Part shown: in pieces, positions 1 to 8,202 of the stretch
Position numbering within the stretch: position 1 is the first letter of the stretch
How the letters are laid out: each line of letters starts with the position of its first letter
NCBI GenBank assembly: GCA_003157015.1
Contig: PMIJ01000208.1
Location: 1,542-41,263 of the forward strand
Source: Bacteroidales bacterium
GTDB taxonomy: Bacteria; Bacteroidota; Bacteroidia; Bacteroidales; VadinHA17
Length of the DNA stretch: 39,722 bases
Reading direction: 5' to 3'
Translations under genes and position numbers: made by a program
The notes under the pieces: generated by a model
Databases searched by the model: none
What the model saw: the letters and a program-made list of their open reading frames with translations, nothing else
Told to the model about the DNA's origin: nothing

Positions 1-745
1 ATCTGAATCCTATTTTTTTCAGGTTGGAAATAATATGTTCTTTATCAGGATTACGAATAATTTTTTCGATATATCCGGGCAGACATTCAATCCTCGCAAG
101 ATCACCATGTAACCTGACTCTTGTACCTGGGTAACCCAATTCCAGCAGCATGTTTTCAGCTTTCTCAGCCAACCTGAGGGCCTGTTCACTTATTTCAGTA
201 TCGTAGGGGATTCGTGTTAGAAGGCAAGCCATTGCAGGCTTGTCCCATATATCAAGATCCGCTTCTCTGGACAATTCCCTTATATCTTTTTTTGTAAGGC
301 CGGCTTCAAGTAGAGGGCTCCTTATACCCAGTTCTTTCAGTGCATTCATGCCTGGTCTGAAATCATTGATATCATCAGCATTTGTTCCGTCTATAACAAA
401 CCGATAATTATTTTCCGATGCAAAACTCAATAAATCTGTGAAAAGAGTTTTCTTACACATATAACACCTGTCGATCGGGTTGCTTTTTATCATTTCAGGG
501 AAGCCAATATCAATTATTTTATGCCCGATGCCAAATGAACTTGTAAATTCGATAGCTTCTTCTATTTCCCGCGAGGGAATATATGGAGTTCTTATTGTTA
601 CGGCTATAATATTAGAGTTTTTTAAGGTATGAGCACGGTGTAAAAGGAAAGTGCTGTCAACCCCACCGGAAAATGCAACCACGAACGAATTCAGGTACTT
701 AAGTATTGAGTTTAATTTTAATGATTTCTGATTTTTTGAATCCAT
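1..745 (-). CDS. larE: LarE, ATP-dependent sulfur transferase of nickel-pincer cofactor synthesis (3' end outside window)
   Basis: LarE adenylates and then thiolates the pyridinium bis-carboxylate precursor of the nickel-pincer nucleotide used by lactate racemase-type enzymes. The frame opens at an ATG at 745 and stays open for 248 codons to the window edge, so only the last few dozen residues are missing compared with family members of about 270 residues. The PP-loop ATP motif SGGVDS lies at residues 26-31. Three cysteines are well placed: Cys94 and Cys97 in RCYMCKK and Cys174 in MACLLTRIP, the position of the reactive cysteine in the family. The CxxC plus Cys174 set resembles homologues that hold a [4Fe-4S] cluster rather than those that sacrifice one cysteine sulfur (inference). 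It lies 30 bases downstream of larC on the same strand, so the two are probably one operon. larA and larB are not in the window. Confidence 0.9.
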   Translation of the reverse strand, partial: MDSKNQKSLKLNSILKYLNSFVVAFSGGVDSTFLLHRAHTLKNSNIIAVTIRTPYIPSREIEEAIEFTSSFGIGHKIIDIGFPEMIKSNPIDRCYMCKKTLFTDLLSFASENNYRFVIDGTNADDINDFRPGMNALKELGIRSPLLEAGLTKKDIRELSREADLDIWDKPAMACLLTRIPYDTEISEQALRLAEKAENMLLELGYPGTRVRLHGDLARIECLPGYIEKIIRNPDKEHIISNLKKIGFR

Positions 746-775
746 TTCTATTTCTGATTTATATTTTACTTCCGG

Positions 776-1951
776 CTACTTATTTTTAAGCAGGGCGGCG
801 ATAATATTATTGTAAACCTCTTTTATGGGAATCTGATTTTCAGAAGCGATTTGCTTAATATCCTCATATTCAGGCTTATATGATACTTCTTTCCCTTCAT
901 AGTATGATCGTTTGACCTTTATGTCACCATAAACAGTCTGAATCGTTTCGAAGTTTCTTACGAGTGTGTCTTTTCTAAAAGGAAAAGTTCTGATTCCCAA
1001 TGAAGTTGATTCAGTAAAAATGATATTTTTTACTGTTTCGGCAGTTTCTTTTTCGCAAATTACATTAAGCAGGATGCCCGGACGTCCCTTTTTCATGATA
1101 ATATTTGAAAAGAAAACATCTGATGCGCCTGATTTAAAAAGCCTTTCTGATATGTAATCAAAAAATTCAGGATTCATATCGTCGATGTTGCATTCAATCT
1201 GAACGGCATCATGTCCTGATTCCTGATTCAAACCTGATTCACCAAGAAAAACTCTAAGGAGATTGGGTACATCCGGATGTTCTTTCTGACCTACGCCATA
1301 CGCTGTTTTTTCAATTTTAAGATTGAGATTGTTATTAAAGCTGGTTCCTAAGGTAGCAAGAATGGCAGCTCCGGTAGGAGTTGTAGCTTCAAAGTCGACG
1401 CCACCTGTTTTAACAGGAATTCCTTTAAGAATTTCAGCAGTTGCGGGAGCCGGCACAGGCAGTTTCCCGTGATCGCATAATACAAAACCGCCTCCAAGTT
1501 CAACGGTGGAAACATTTACTGCATCAACATTTAAGGCATTAAAGCATATTGCGGCACCAACAACATCAATAATTGAATCAACAGCTCCAACTTCATGAAA
1601 ATGTACATGATCAATAGGTATAGCATGCACAGCCGCTTCAGCCCGGGCAATATTCATGAATATTTTCAAACTCAGTGTCTTATTTTCATTATCAAGCGTT
1701 GATTCATTAATAATCTTTTCTATATCAGAAAGATGCCGATGGGCATGTTCTTGCCTGGTCCGCTTGACAGTTACTTTTGTTCCGGTTATGCCATGCCTCT
1801 GATCTTTACTGACTTCCAGTTCCCAACCCGGAAGATTCAGCTTAATTAATTCCTCAATGAGATAGTTTTTATCAACGCCAAGATCTATCATAGCACCGAG
1901 ATTCATATCTCCGCTGATACCTGAGAAACAATCATAACCTATAATTTTCAT
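776..1951 (-). CDS. larC: LarC, nickel insertion protein (nickel-pincer cofactor cyclometallase)
   Basis: LarC inserts nickel into the thiolated nucleotide using CTP, the last step of nickel-pincer cofactor synthesis. The 391-residue protein begins MKIIGYDCFSGISGDM, the family signature, and has a histidine-rich stretch (EHAHRH near residues 68-73) and the HVHFHEVGAVDS motif near residues 116-127. A GGVDFEATTPTGAA segment follows. It is a single uninterrupted frame: the programmed frameshift that joins LarC1 and LarC2 in Lactiplantibacillus is not needed here. larE follows after 30 bases. The upstream 181 bases are shared with a divergent DUF362 gene, and no convincing promoter core for larC was found there. 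Confidence 0.92.
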   Translation of the reverse strand: MKIIGYDCFSGISGDMNLGAMIDLGVDKNYLIEELIKLNLPGWELEVSKDQRHGITGTKVTVKRTRQEHAHRHLSDIEKIINESTLDNENKTLSLKIFMNIARAEAAVHAIPIDHVHFHEVGAVDSIIDVVGAAICFNALNVDAVNVSTVELGGGFVLCDHGKLPVPAPATAEILKGIPVKTGGVDFEATTPTGAAILATLGTSFNNNLNLKIEKTAYGVGQKEHPDVPNLLRVFLGESGLNQESGHDAVQIECNIDDMNPEFFDYISERLFKSGASDVFFSNIIMKKGRPGILLNVICEKETAETVKNIIFTESTSLGIRTFPFRKDTLVRNFETIQTVYGDIKVKRSYYEGKEVSYKPEYEDIKQIASENQIPIKEVYNNIIAALLKNK

Positions 1952-2080
1952 GCTATTAGAGTAGTATTAGATGCAACAATTAAAACAGGAGAATGTTAAA
2001 AAACCTTAGAATATATTTATTATTAGTTTGATCTGCTAATATACTATTTACAATCTTTACGGAATAAGAAAAAAAAATTG

Positions 2081-2088
2081 TATTTTTC
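2081..2088 (+). promoter_or_regulatory. Candidate promoter -7 element for the DUF362 operon
   Basis: TATTTTTC matches the Bacteroidota -7 consensus TAnnTTTG at all but the last position. A TTTA at 2056-2059 stands 21 bases upstream, where TTTG is expected. The start codon at 2133 would leave a leader of about 40 bases. Confidence 0.4.
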
Positions 2089-2132
2089 GGCACGTTTCCA
2101 GGTTCGTTTTAATTAACCAGATTATTAAGATT

Positions 2133-3053
2133 ATGAAAAGAAGGGATTTTTTTAAATCATCAATTGGTGGAAGTTTAGCCGCCGGTGCAGCTTTAAAAAT
2201 GGGAGGATTTGATAAGCTCTGGTCATCAGCCCCCCCGGCCGCAAAGTACGACATGGTGGCTGTAATGGGTGGTAATCCTGATGCAATGTTTGACCTCGGG
2301 ATACAGGAATTGGGAGGTATGGGCGCTTTTGTTCAGAAAGGACAAAAAGTTCTTATCAAACCAAATATTGGTTGGGATGTAATTCCTGACCTGGCCGCAA
2401 ATACAAATCCTCTGCTTGTAAAAAGGATAATTGAGCATTGTTTCAAAGCAGGAGCAAAAGAGGTCTATGTGTTTGATCATACATGTGATAACTGGGTTAA
2501 TTGCTATAGTAATTCGGGAATTGAGAAAGCTGCAAAATCTGCAGGCGCTAAAGTGGTTCCGGGCAATTCGGAAAGCTACTACCATGGGATTGAAATTCCG
2601 GGCGGAATTAAGCTTCAGAAGGCAAAAGTACATCAGCTTTTGCTCGAGACTGATGTTTTTATAAATGTACCGGTTCTTAAGGATCATAATTCCACTCTGA
2701 TGACCTGTTGTCTTAAAAATATGATGGGTGTCGTCTGGGACAGAGGTTACTGGCATTCGAATAATCTGAATCAATGTATTGCTGATTATGCTCTTTATGA
2801 AAAGAAACCTGCACTTAATATCATTGATTGCTATAATGTTATGGTGAAGCATGGACCACAGGGTGTCTCAAAAGAAGATATAGTTCCAATGAAGTCACAG
2901 ATACTTACAAACGATTGGGTAGCCGGAGATGCTGCTGCTGCAAAAATGCTGGGCGTTGCGATTGAAAAGATAGAATATATACCGATAGCACATAAAATGG
3001 GATTGGGGAATATGAATCTGGAAACCCTGAATATCAAAAAAATTAAAATGTAA
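2133..3053 (+). CDS. Tat-exported DUF362 protein
   Basis: DUF362 proteins have no settled biochemical role; many are fused or linked to ferredoxin domains. This 306-residue copy starts with a twin-arginine leader, KRRDFF at residues 2-7 followed by an Ala/Gly-rich hydrophobic stretch to about residue 24, which suggests export of a folded protein, perhaps with a cofactor. The rest is the DUF362 core, with KPNIGWD near residue 76 and the NVPVLKDHNSTLMTCCLKNMMGVVWDR region split around residues 180-205. It has a few scattered cysteines but no CxxCxxC ferredoxin motif of its own. The next gene starts 6 bases after the stop and encodes a polyferredoxin, so the clusters this family often carries in cis are probably supplied in trans. 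Function is inferred from context only. Confidence 0.85.
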   Translation: MKRRDFFKSSIGGSLAAGAALKMGGFDKLWSSAPPAAKYDMVAVMGGNPDAMFDLGIQELGGMGAFVQKGQKVLIKPNIGWDVIPDLAANTNPLLVKRIIEHCFKAGAKEVYVFDHTCDNWVNCYSNSGIEKAAKSAGAKVVPGNSESYYHGIEIPGGIKLQKAKVHQLLLETDVFINVPVLKDHNSTLMTCCLKNMMGVVWDRGYWHSNNLNQCIADYALYEKKPALNIIDCYNVMVKHGPQGVSKEDIVPMKSQILTNDWVAGDAAAAKMLGVAIEKIEYIPIAHKMGLGNMNLETLNIKKIKM

Positions 3054-3059
3054 TTCCTG

Positions 3060-4619
3060 ATGAGTTCATCTTTATTAAGAAGAATCCGGATCGTTTTTTC
3101 AACACTTGTTTTTATCTTCTTCGTACTGGTTTTTGTGGATTTTAAATCAATCATCCCGGCAAGCTATATTAATGCCTTAACCTTTTTACAGTTTATTCCT
3201 TCCGTATTAAAGTTTTACGATCTGAAAACTTTAGCTGCAGGAGGTTTTCTGATCATTCTTCTATTGACACTGGTTACCGGTCGCACTTATTGCTCATTTC
3301 TTTGCCCGCTGGGGATAGGACAGGATCTTAACAGCCGGATTGGCGGAAGAATTAAAAAAAAGTTTAGAAGATATGGGTTTAATCGACCATTTACAATATT
3401 ACGATACTCTGTACTTGCAATTACGCTTATTGTTTTATTGTTGTGGGGCACATACATGATTACTCTTCTGGACCCCTATAGTATATTTGCCAGGTTTATG
3501 ACCTATTTTGCAAAACCTGTTGTTATTTTAATAAATAATTTTCTGGCAGGCATATTCGGGAAGTTTGATATCTATACTCTCAGCAATATTCCGGTTAAAG
3601 GATTTCCTTTAATTGTATATTCCATTCCTGCAGCTTTCTTTATTCTGATCGGTGCTCTATCCTTAACCAAGGGACGTCTTTACTGCAATATGATTTGCCC
3701 TGTAGGGACCTTTCTTGGTCTGATTTCGAAAATTTCGCTGTTCAGAATAAAATTTAATGAAACTGCATGCACCAGGTGCGGTAGATGTGCTATGAGATGT
3801 AAGTCATCGTGCATTGACTTTCTTAAGCCACATGTCGATATATCAAGATGTGTAAGTTGCTTCAACTGCATACATACTTGCCAGGATAAAGCTATTTCAT
3901 ATGGGATTGTGAACTTTAAAAAGAAGGTTCATGAAACCGACGAAAGTAAACGGAAACTAATAGCCGGATCACTTTTACTGCTGTTCGGCTTGTCACATGT
4001 TGCAAATGGACAGAGCAAGACAGCACCAAAGCCCAAGAAGGATTCAACAGTAAAAGAGAACAGGACGTGTCCTGTTTGTCCGCCGGGGGGAGGAGGGATT
4101 GCAGCCTTTAATAAAGATTGTATAGCCTGTTCACTCTGTATTAATGTATGTCCGAACGGTGTATTGCAGCCAGCTTACAGACAGTACGGTTTAGCAGGTA
4201 TAATGCAGCCGGTTATGGATTATCATAAGAGCTTTTGCACTTACAATTGCACAAAATGCACTGAAATTTGCCCTACAAATGCGTTACATCCTCTGCTTCT
4301 TGATGCTAAAAAGCTTACCCAGATAGGGAAAGCAAAATTTATTAAAGACAACTGCATAGTTAAAACGGAGAAAACAGCCTGTGGAGCGTGCTCGGAAGCT
4401 TGTCCGACCAAAGCTTGTCATATGATTCCTTATGAAGGAAACCTGGTCATCCCGGAGGTTACCGAGGACATATGTATAGGATGTGGCCATTGTGAATTCG
4501 CATGTCCTGCCTCTCCTTATAAAGCAATTTTTGTTGATGGAAATCTTGTGCATATGGCTGCAAAAAAGCCTGAAAATGTGCAATCGGAAAAAAAGACACC
4601 TGTAGAATTTCCATTTTAA
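3060..4619 (+). CDS. Membrane polyferredoxin, NapH-like half joined to a NapG/MauM-like half
   Basis: The 519-residue protein is a probable quinone-linked electron-transfer component. Residues 12-27, 58-73, 115-135 and 185-203 look like membrane helices. The NapH/NosR-type motifs YCSFLCPLG (77-85) and YCNMICPVG (208-216) follow helices. Two ferredoxin-type clusters follow: CTRCGRCAMRC (237-247) and CVSCFNCIHTC (264-274). A further hydrophobic helix at 298-312 sits behind a KRK motif and ends in VANGQ, like an export signal. Behind it lies a second cysteine-rich domain of NapG/MauM type: CPVC (337-340), CIACSLCINVC (354-364), CTYNCTKCTEIC (393-404), CGACSEAC (441-448), CIGCGHCEFAC (472-482). 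The reading is that electrons cross from the membrane to an exported ferredoxin domain. The start ATG is 6 bases after the DUF362 stop. It carries no catalytic subunit for nitrate or methylamine, so those names describe homology only. Confidence 0.85.
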   Translation: MSSSLLRRIRIVFSTLVFIFFVLVFVDFKSIIPASYINALTFLQFIPSVLKFYDLKTLAAGGFLIILLLTLVTGRTYCSFLCPLGIGQDLNSRIGGRIKKKFRRYGFNRPFTILRYSVLAITLIVLLLWGTYMITLLDPYSIFARFMTYFAKPVVILINNFLAGIFGKFDIYTLSNIPVKGFPLIVYSIPAAFFILIGALSLTKGRLYCNMICPVGTFLGLISKISLFRIKFNETACTRCGRCAMRCKSSCIDFLKPHVDISRCVSCFNCIHTCQDKAISYGIVNFKKKVHETDESKRKLIAGSLLLLFGLSHVANGQSKTAPKPKKDSTVKENRTCPVCPPGGGGIAAFNKDCIACSLCINVCPNGVLQPAYRQYGLAGIMQPVMDYHKSFCTYNCTKCTEICPTNALHPLLLDAKKLTQIGKAKFIKDNCIVKTEKTACGACSEACPTKACHMIPYEGNLVIPEVTEDICIGCGHCEFACPASPYKAIFVDGNLVHMAAKKPENVQSEKKTPVEFPF

Positions 4620-4627
4620 TCTTCCCC

Positions 4628-4646
4628 TTCACACCTAAGGTGGGAA
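4628..4646 (+). terminator. Stem-loop after the polyferredoxin gene
   Basis: TTCACACC and GGTGGGAA pair around the loop TAA with one A-G mismatch, 9 bases after the stop at 4619. The following bases are T-rich only from about 4666, so termination strength is uncertain. Confidence 0.4.
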
Positions 4647-4723
4647 TTCTCAGTAATATTTGAAAATTTTCTTAATGACCGAAAACAGGGGGCCAATTCT
4701 TAAAACAATTAATTTTAATTCAT

Positions 4724-5140
4724 ATGAAGCCATCACATATTGAGCATATTGGTATAGCAGTCACCAACCTTAAAAAGGCAATAAGTTTTTATGAAAAGGT
4801 TTTGGGACTGACCTGTTATAATATCGAAGAGATTCCTGATCAGAAAGTGCGGACGGCATTTTTTCAGGTCGGACAAACAAAAATAGAATTGCTCGAATCA
4901 ACCGACCCGGAAGGACCAATTGGAAAGTTCATTCAAAAGAAAGGAGAAGGAATTCATCATATTGCTTTTAGTGTTGAAAAAATTGAAGAGCAATTGATGT
5001 ATGCCGCCAATATGGGAATCACTCTTATTGACTGTAAACCCCGAAAGGGGGCAGAAGGGCTGGATATTGCTTTTTTGCATCCGAAAGCAACTTCCGGAGT
5101 TCTGATAGAGCTTTGCGAAGATAAACATATAACTGGCTGA
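4724..5140 (+). CDS. mce: Methylmalonyl-CoA epimerase
   Basis: It interconverts the R and S forms of methylmalonyl-CoA in the succinate-propionate pathway. At 138 residues it has the normal size for this vicinal-oxygen-chelate enzyme. The N-terminal HIEHIGIAVTNL carries metal ligand His8; the second half carries GIHHIAFSV (His79) and GVLIELCE (Glu129), the expected metal ligands. In many Bacteroidota this gene is followed by the methylmalonyl-CoA decarboxylase large subunit; here it is followed after 58 bases by citrate lyase, which has its own promoter-like element. A related glyoxalase of another specificity is possible but less likely given the match over the full length. Confidence 0.87.
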   Translation: MKPSHIEHIGIAVTNLKKAISFYEKVLGLTCYNIEEIPDQKVRTAFFQVGQTKIELLESTDPEGPIGKFIQKKGEGIHHIAFSVEKIEEQLMYAANMGITLIDCKPRKGAEGLDIAFLHPKATSGVLIELCEDKHITG

Positions 5141-5141
5141 T

Positions 5142-5172
5142 GTTGGTTATGTTTAAAAAATCAGTAGGTTTG
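5142..5172 (+). promoter_or_regulatory. Promoter for the citrate lyase genes
   Basis: TAGGTTTG at 5165-5172 is a perfect TAnnTTTG -7 element. GTTG at 5142-5145 stands 19 bases upstream, three of four bases matching TTTG. It lies between mce and citDE and predicts a leader of about 20 bases, so the lyase genes can be expressed separately from mce. Confidence 0.6.
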
Positions 5173-5198
5173 TATAACACTACCAACTGTACAGCGAT

Positions 5199-6428
5199 AT
5201 GAATGAACTCGTCGCAATCGCAGGGAATTCCGGACCAAAAATCAGGTCCGATTGCGAAATTGTTTTAGAAATCAGATCTGATGGCGGGATTGTGATTGAT
5301 CTTAAATCCAAGGTTCAGGTATTATATGGCGAATCAATAAAACATCTTATTAAGGAGATACTTGTTTTTTTTGGAATTAAACATGCTTCTGTAACCATCA
5401 GTGACGCTGGCGCTCTTCCCTTTGTTATAGCGGCAAGAATGGAAGCGGCCGTTAAACAATTAATCAAAACTGATCTTGAATATCTTCCGGCGATTCTTGA
5501 GGAAAATGGTTATGAAACAACGCGCGACAGGTTTCGTTTTACGAGGTTATATTTACCTGGCAATACGCCGGGATTAATGATCAATGCGGGTCTTCATTCT
5601 GCCGATGGAATAATTCTTGATCTCGAAGACTCCGTTGCGGCTGAAAAAAAGAATGAAGCCAGAATTCTTGTCAGAAACGCCTTAAGGCAGATTAATTTCT
5701 ATGGTGCTGAAAGAATGGTAAGAATAAATCAGGGCGAGAGAGGGCTGGAGGATATTCGATATGTGGTACCTCATAATGTTAATCTTGTTCTTATTCCAAA
5801 ATGCGAAAGTGCAGAATATATTAAAGTGGTAGATAAAGAGATTTCAGCTGTTAAGAAAGAATTCAATCTCTTTCATAATGTGTATCTTATGCCTATCATT
5901 GAAAGTGCATTGGGGATTGAAAATTCTTTCGATATTGTACGCGGGTCTGAAAATGTTGTTGCAGTTGCGATAGGTTTGGAAGATTATACTGCCGATATAG
6001 GTGTTTCAAGGACTGCAGATGGAAATGAATCGTTTTATGCGAGAACGCGTCTGGTTGTTGCAGCAAAGGCTGCAGGTATTCAACCGATTGATTCAGTGTT
6101 TTCCGATGTTGCCGATATGGAGGCTCTGAAAAAAACTGTAATGATATCAAAATCACTGGGCTTTGAAGGTATGGGTTGTATTCACCCCAGACAGATAGCT
6201 GTAATAAAGAATGGATTTGCACCTGAAGAACATGAAATAGAAAAGTCGAAAGACATCGTACTCGCCTATGAGTCAGCAAGACGCATGGGGCTTGGAGTAG
6301 TTTCACTGGGGTCAAAAATGATAGATCCGCCTGTAGTTGCCCGTGCCCAGAAAATCATTAGTCTTGCTGTTAGTATGAATATTATATCACCTGAGTGGCA
6401 AAAAGAAATTCCTTCTGAAGAGATTTAG
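5199..6428 (+). CDS. citDE: Fused citrate lyase acyl carrier protein and beta subunit (CitD-CitE)
   Basis: Citrate lyase splits citrate to acetate and oxaloacetate using an acyl carrier protein (CitD), a CoA-transferase (CitF) and a lyase (CitE). Here residues 1-95 resemble CitD: AGNSGPKIRSDC aligns with the segment holding the prosthetic-group serine (Ser17 by my alignment), and DAGALPFVIAARMEAA matches the end of CitD. Residues about 113-409 are the CitE lyase barrel, with RLYLPGNTPG (116-125) and DLEDSVA (141-147), the usual substrate and magnesium region. In well-studied operons citD and citE are separate genes, so the fusion is notable. citF follows after 17 bases. The activation genes citC, citX and citG are not in the window. 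Citramalate lyase has the same architecture and is a real alternative. Confidence 0.85.
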   Translation: MNELVAIAGNSGPKIRSDCEIVLEIRSDGGIVIDLKSKVQVLYGESIKHLIKEILVFFGIKHASVTISDAGALPFVIAARMEAAVKQLIKTDLEYLPAILEENGYETTRDRFRFTRLYLPGNTPGLMINAGLHSADGIILDLEDSVAAEKKNEARILVRNALRQINFYGAERMVRINQGERGLEDIRYVVPHNVNLVLIPKCESAEYIKVVDKEISAVKKEFNLFHNVYLMPIIESALGIENSFDIVRGSENVVAVAIGLEDYTADIGVSRTADGNESFYARTRLVVAAKAAGIQPIDSVFSDVADMEALKKTVMISKSLGFEGMGCIHPRQIAVIKNGFAPEEHEIEKSKDIVLAYESARRMGLGVVSLGSKMIDPPVVARAQKIISLAVSMNIISPEWQKEIPSEEI

Positions 6429-6445
6429 AAACCTAAATAGATAAT

Positions 6446-8005
6446 ATGCCAACGAAAACTGTGATAAATGCTGCCGGCAGAGCCGTTCCTTTAGAAATAA
6501 ATGGTAATCCGGTTATCCCTTTTAAAGGAGTTGGTAAATACAAACCGGAAAGCAGGAAATATTCTCCGCCTATACCATCCTGTTCTGATTTTCCTGATGA
6601 TGGAAATAAAGTTGTCAGTTCACTTGAAGAAGCTCTAAGAAAATGTGGCCTGAAAGATGGAATGACTATTTCAACTCATCATCATCTGAGAGATGGCGAC
6701 CTGATAAGCAACAAAGTATTTGAACTGGCATCAGCAATGGGAATAAAAGATCTGGTATGGTTCCCCTCTGCCTCTTTCCCTTGCAATGATCCGATAATTA
6801 AATACCTTGATGATGGCACAATTAACAGGATAGAGGGAAGTATGAATGGCCCGTTGGGGAGATATGTATCTGATGGAAGAATGAAGGGTACTGCAGTTTT
6901 AAGATCGCATGGAGGGAGAGTTCAGGCGATTCAGGATGGGGAGGTCAGAATTGACATAGCTGTTCTTGCAGCACCGACATCGGATTCTTTTGGAAACGCA
7001 AAGGGAACAGGAGGCACATCTGCCTGTGGGGTGCTCGGTTATGCAAAAGCTGATTATTTGTATGCTGAAAAGGTAATTGTGGTTACGGATAATCTTATAG
7101 ATCTTCCATGTTCTCCAATGGAAATTGAAGGAAATTTTGTTGATTACGTAGTCGTTGTCGACAAGATCGGAATACCTGAGAAAATAGTATCAGGTACAAC
7201 TCAGATAACCAGGAGCCCCGACAGGCTTCTGATTGCTGAACTGACTGCAACTTTCCTGGAAAAATCAGGCATATTAAAAAATGGTGTCACAATGCAGGCT
7301 GGTGCGGGGGGAACATCTCTGGCCATTGCGGTTTTTGTGCATCAGATACTCAAGAGCAAGGGTTGGAAATCGAAATTTGGATTCGGAGGAAGTACAAAAT
7401 ACATGGTTAAGATGCTCGAGGAGGGACAGATGGGCGCAATTCTCGATGCGCAGGCATTTGATCTTGAAGCGGTGAAATCAATTGTAAATAATCCCAACCA
7501 TATTCCATATTCGGTATTCAACGCATATAATTATCACTCGAAAGGAAATCTCACCAGTCTGATGGACATAATGATACTTGGTGCAACTGAGATAGATCTG
7601 AATTTCAATGGCAATGTTGTTACACATTCAGATGGCTATCTACTTCATGGCATCGGTGGCTGGCAAAACTGCCTTCATGCCCGGAATGTAATTCTTCCAC
7701 TGCCTTTATTTCGCGACCGTATCCCTGTCATTGTGGATGAAGTCACAACTTTGTGTGGCCCCGGCGAGCTCATTGATGTGATAATAACAGAGAGGGGTAT
7801 TGCTATTAATCCCTTAAGGCCTGATCTTATTGAAAGCGTCAGGGGAAGCGGCCTTCCTTTAAAGACCATCAGGGAACTAAAAGACGAAGCTGAGAAGATA
7901 TGCGGTGTTCCGCAAAAGCCTCAGTTTGAAGACGAAATTGTTGCTGCAGTTAAGTGGGTAGACGGAACTGTAATTGATGTGGTGAGAAAAATAAAAGCAA
8001 GTTGA
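6446..8005 (+). CDS. citF: Citrate lyase alpha subunit (citrate CoA-transferase)
   Basis: CitF exchanges the acetyl group on the carrier protein for citrate, before cleavage by CitE. The 519-residue length is normal for the alpha subunit. Recognisable segments include [15 protein letters not shown] near residue 70, [17 protein letters not shown] near 190, [12 protein letters not shown] near 283, and [28 protein letters not shown] near 311-340 (given here in part), followed by [15 protein letters not shown] near 395. It stands 17 bases after citDE and 7 bases before a rubredoxin gene, so one transcript is likely. A citramalate-specific enzyme cannot be excluded. Confidence 0.88.
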   Translation: MPTKTVINAAGRAVPLEINGNPVIPFKGVGKYKPESRKYSPPIPSCSDFPDDGNKVVSSLEEALRKCGLKDGMTISTHHHLRDGDLISNKVFELASAMGIKDLVWFPSASFPCNDPIIKYLDDGTINRIEGSMNGPLGRYVSDGRMKGTAVLRSHGGRVQAIQDGEVRIDIAVLAAPTSDSFGNAKGTGGTSACGVLGYAKADYLYAEKVIVVTDNLIDLPCSPMEIEGNFVDYVVVVDKIGIPEKIVSGTTQITRSPDRLLIAELTATFLEKSGILKNGVTMQAGAGGTSLAIAVFVHQILKSKGWKSKFGFGGSTKYMVKMLEEGQMGAILDAQAFDLEAVKSIVNNPNHIPYSVFNAYNYHSKGNLTSLMDIMILGATEIDLNFNGNVVTHSDGYLLHGIGGWQNCLHARNVILPLPLFRDRIPVIVDEVTTLCGPGELIDVIITERGIAINPLRPDLIESVRGSGLPLKTIRELKDEAEKICGVPQKPQFEDEIVAAVKWVDGTVIDVVRKIKAS

Positions 8006-8012
8006 TCGTAAA

Positions 8013-8174
8013 ATGGAAAAATTCAAATGCGTTGTATGCGGCTATATCTACGACCCGGATGAGGGAGATTCTTCCAGCGGGATTCAGCCCGGCACTTCAT
8101 TCAGCGAACTGCCTGCTGATTATATCTGTCCTGTTTGTGGTGCTGGCAAAGATGAATTTGAAAAATACGGGTAG
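8013..8174 (+). CDS. Rubredoxin
   Basis: A short frame of 53 codons, ATG at 8013 and TAG at 8172-8174. It has the two rubredoxin iron-binding knuckles CVVCGY (residues 6-11) and [11 protein letters not shown] (39-49), with the usual YDPDEGD and LPADY segments between them. The single Fe(Cys)4 protein is a small one-electron carrier, typical of anaerobes, often for oxygen or superoxide detoxification. It starts 7 bases after the citF stop, so it is probably the last gene of the citrate lyase transcript; no redox partner is adjacent. Confidence 0.95.
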   Translation: MEKFKCVVCGYIYDPDEGDSSSGIQPGTSFSELPADYICPVCGAGKDEFEKYG

Positions 8175-8202
8175 AAAAAAAAGAGTTCTTTCCTGCTAAA
8201 AG

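Noticed and set aside
776-1951. Programmed frameshift in larC, as in lactobacilli
   Set aside because: The gene is one continuous frame of normal full length, so no frameshift is needed.
2226-2852. Open frame of about 208 codons on the minus strand opposite the DUF362 gene
   Set aside because: It lies wholly antisense to a well-supported gene, has low-complexity and Ile/His/Cys-rich composition unlike a real protein, and shows no family motif.
4654-4664. TAATATTTG as promoter for mce
   Set aside because: The spacing inside the element is off by one base from TAnnTTTG and no upstream TTTG is found at a normal distance.
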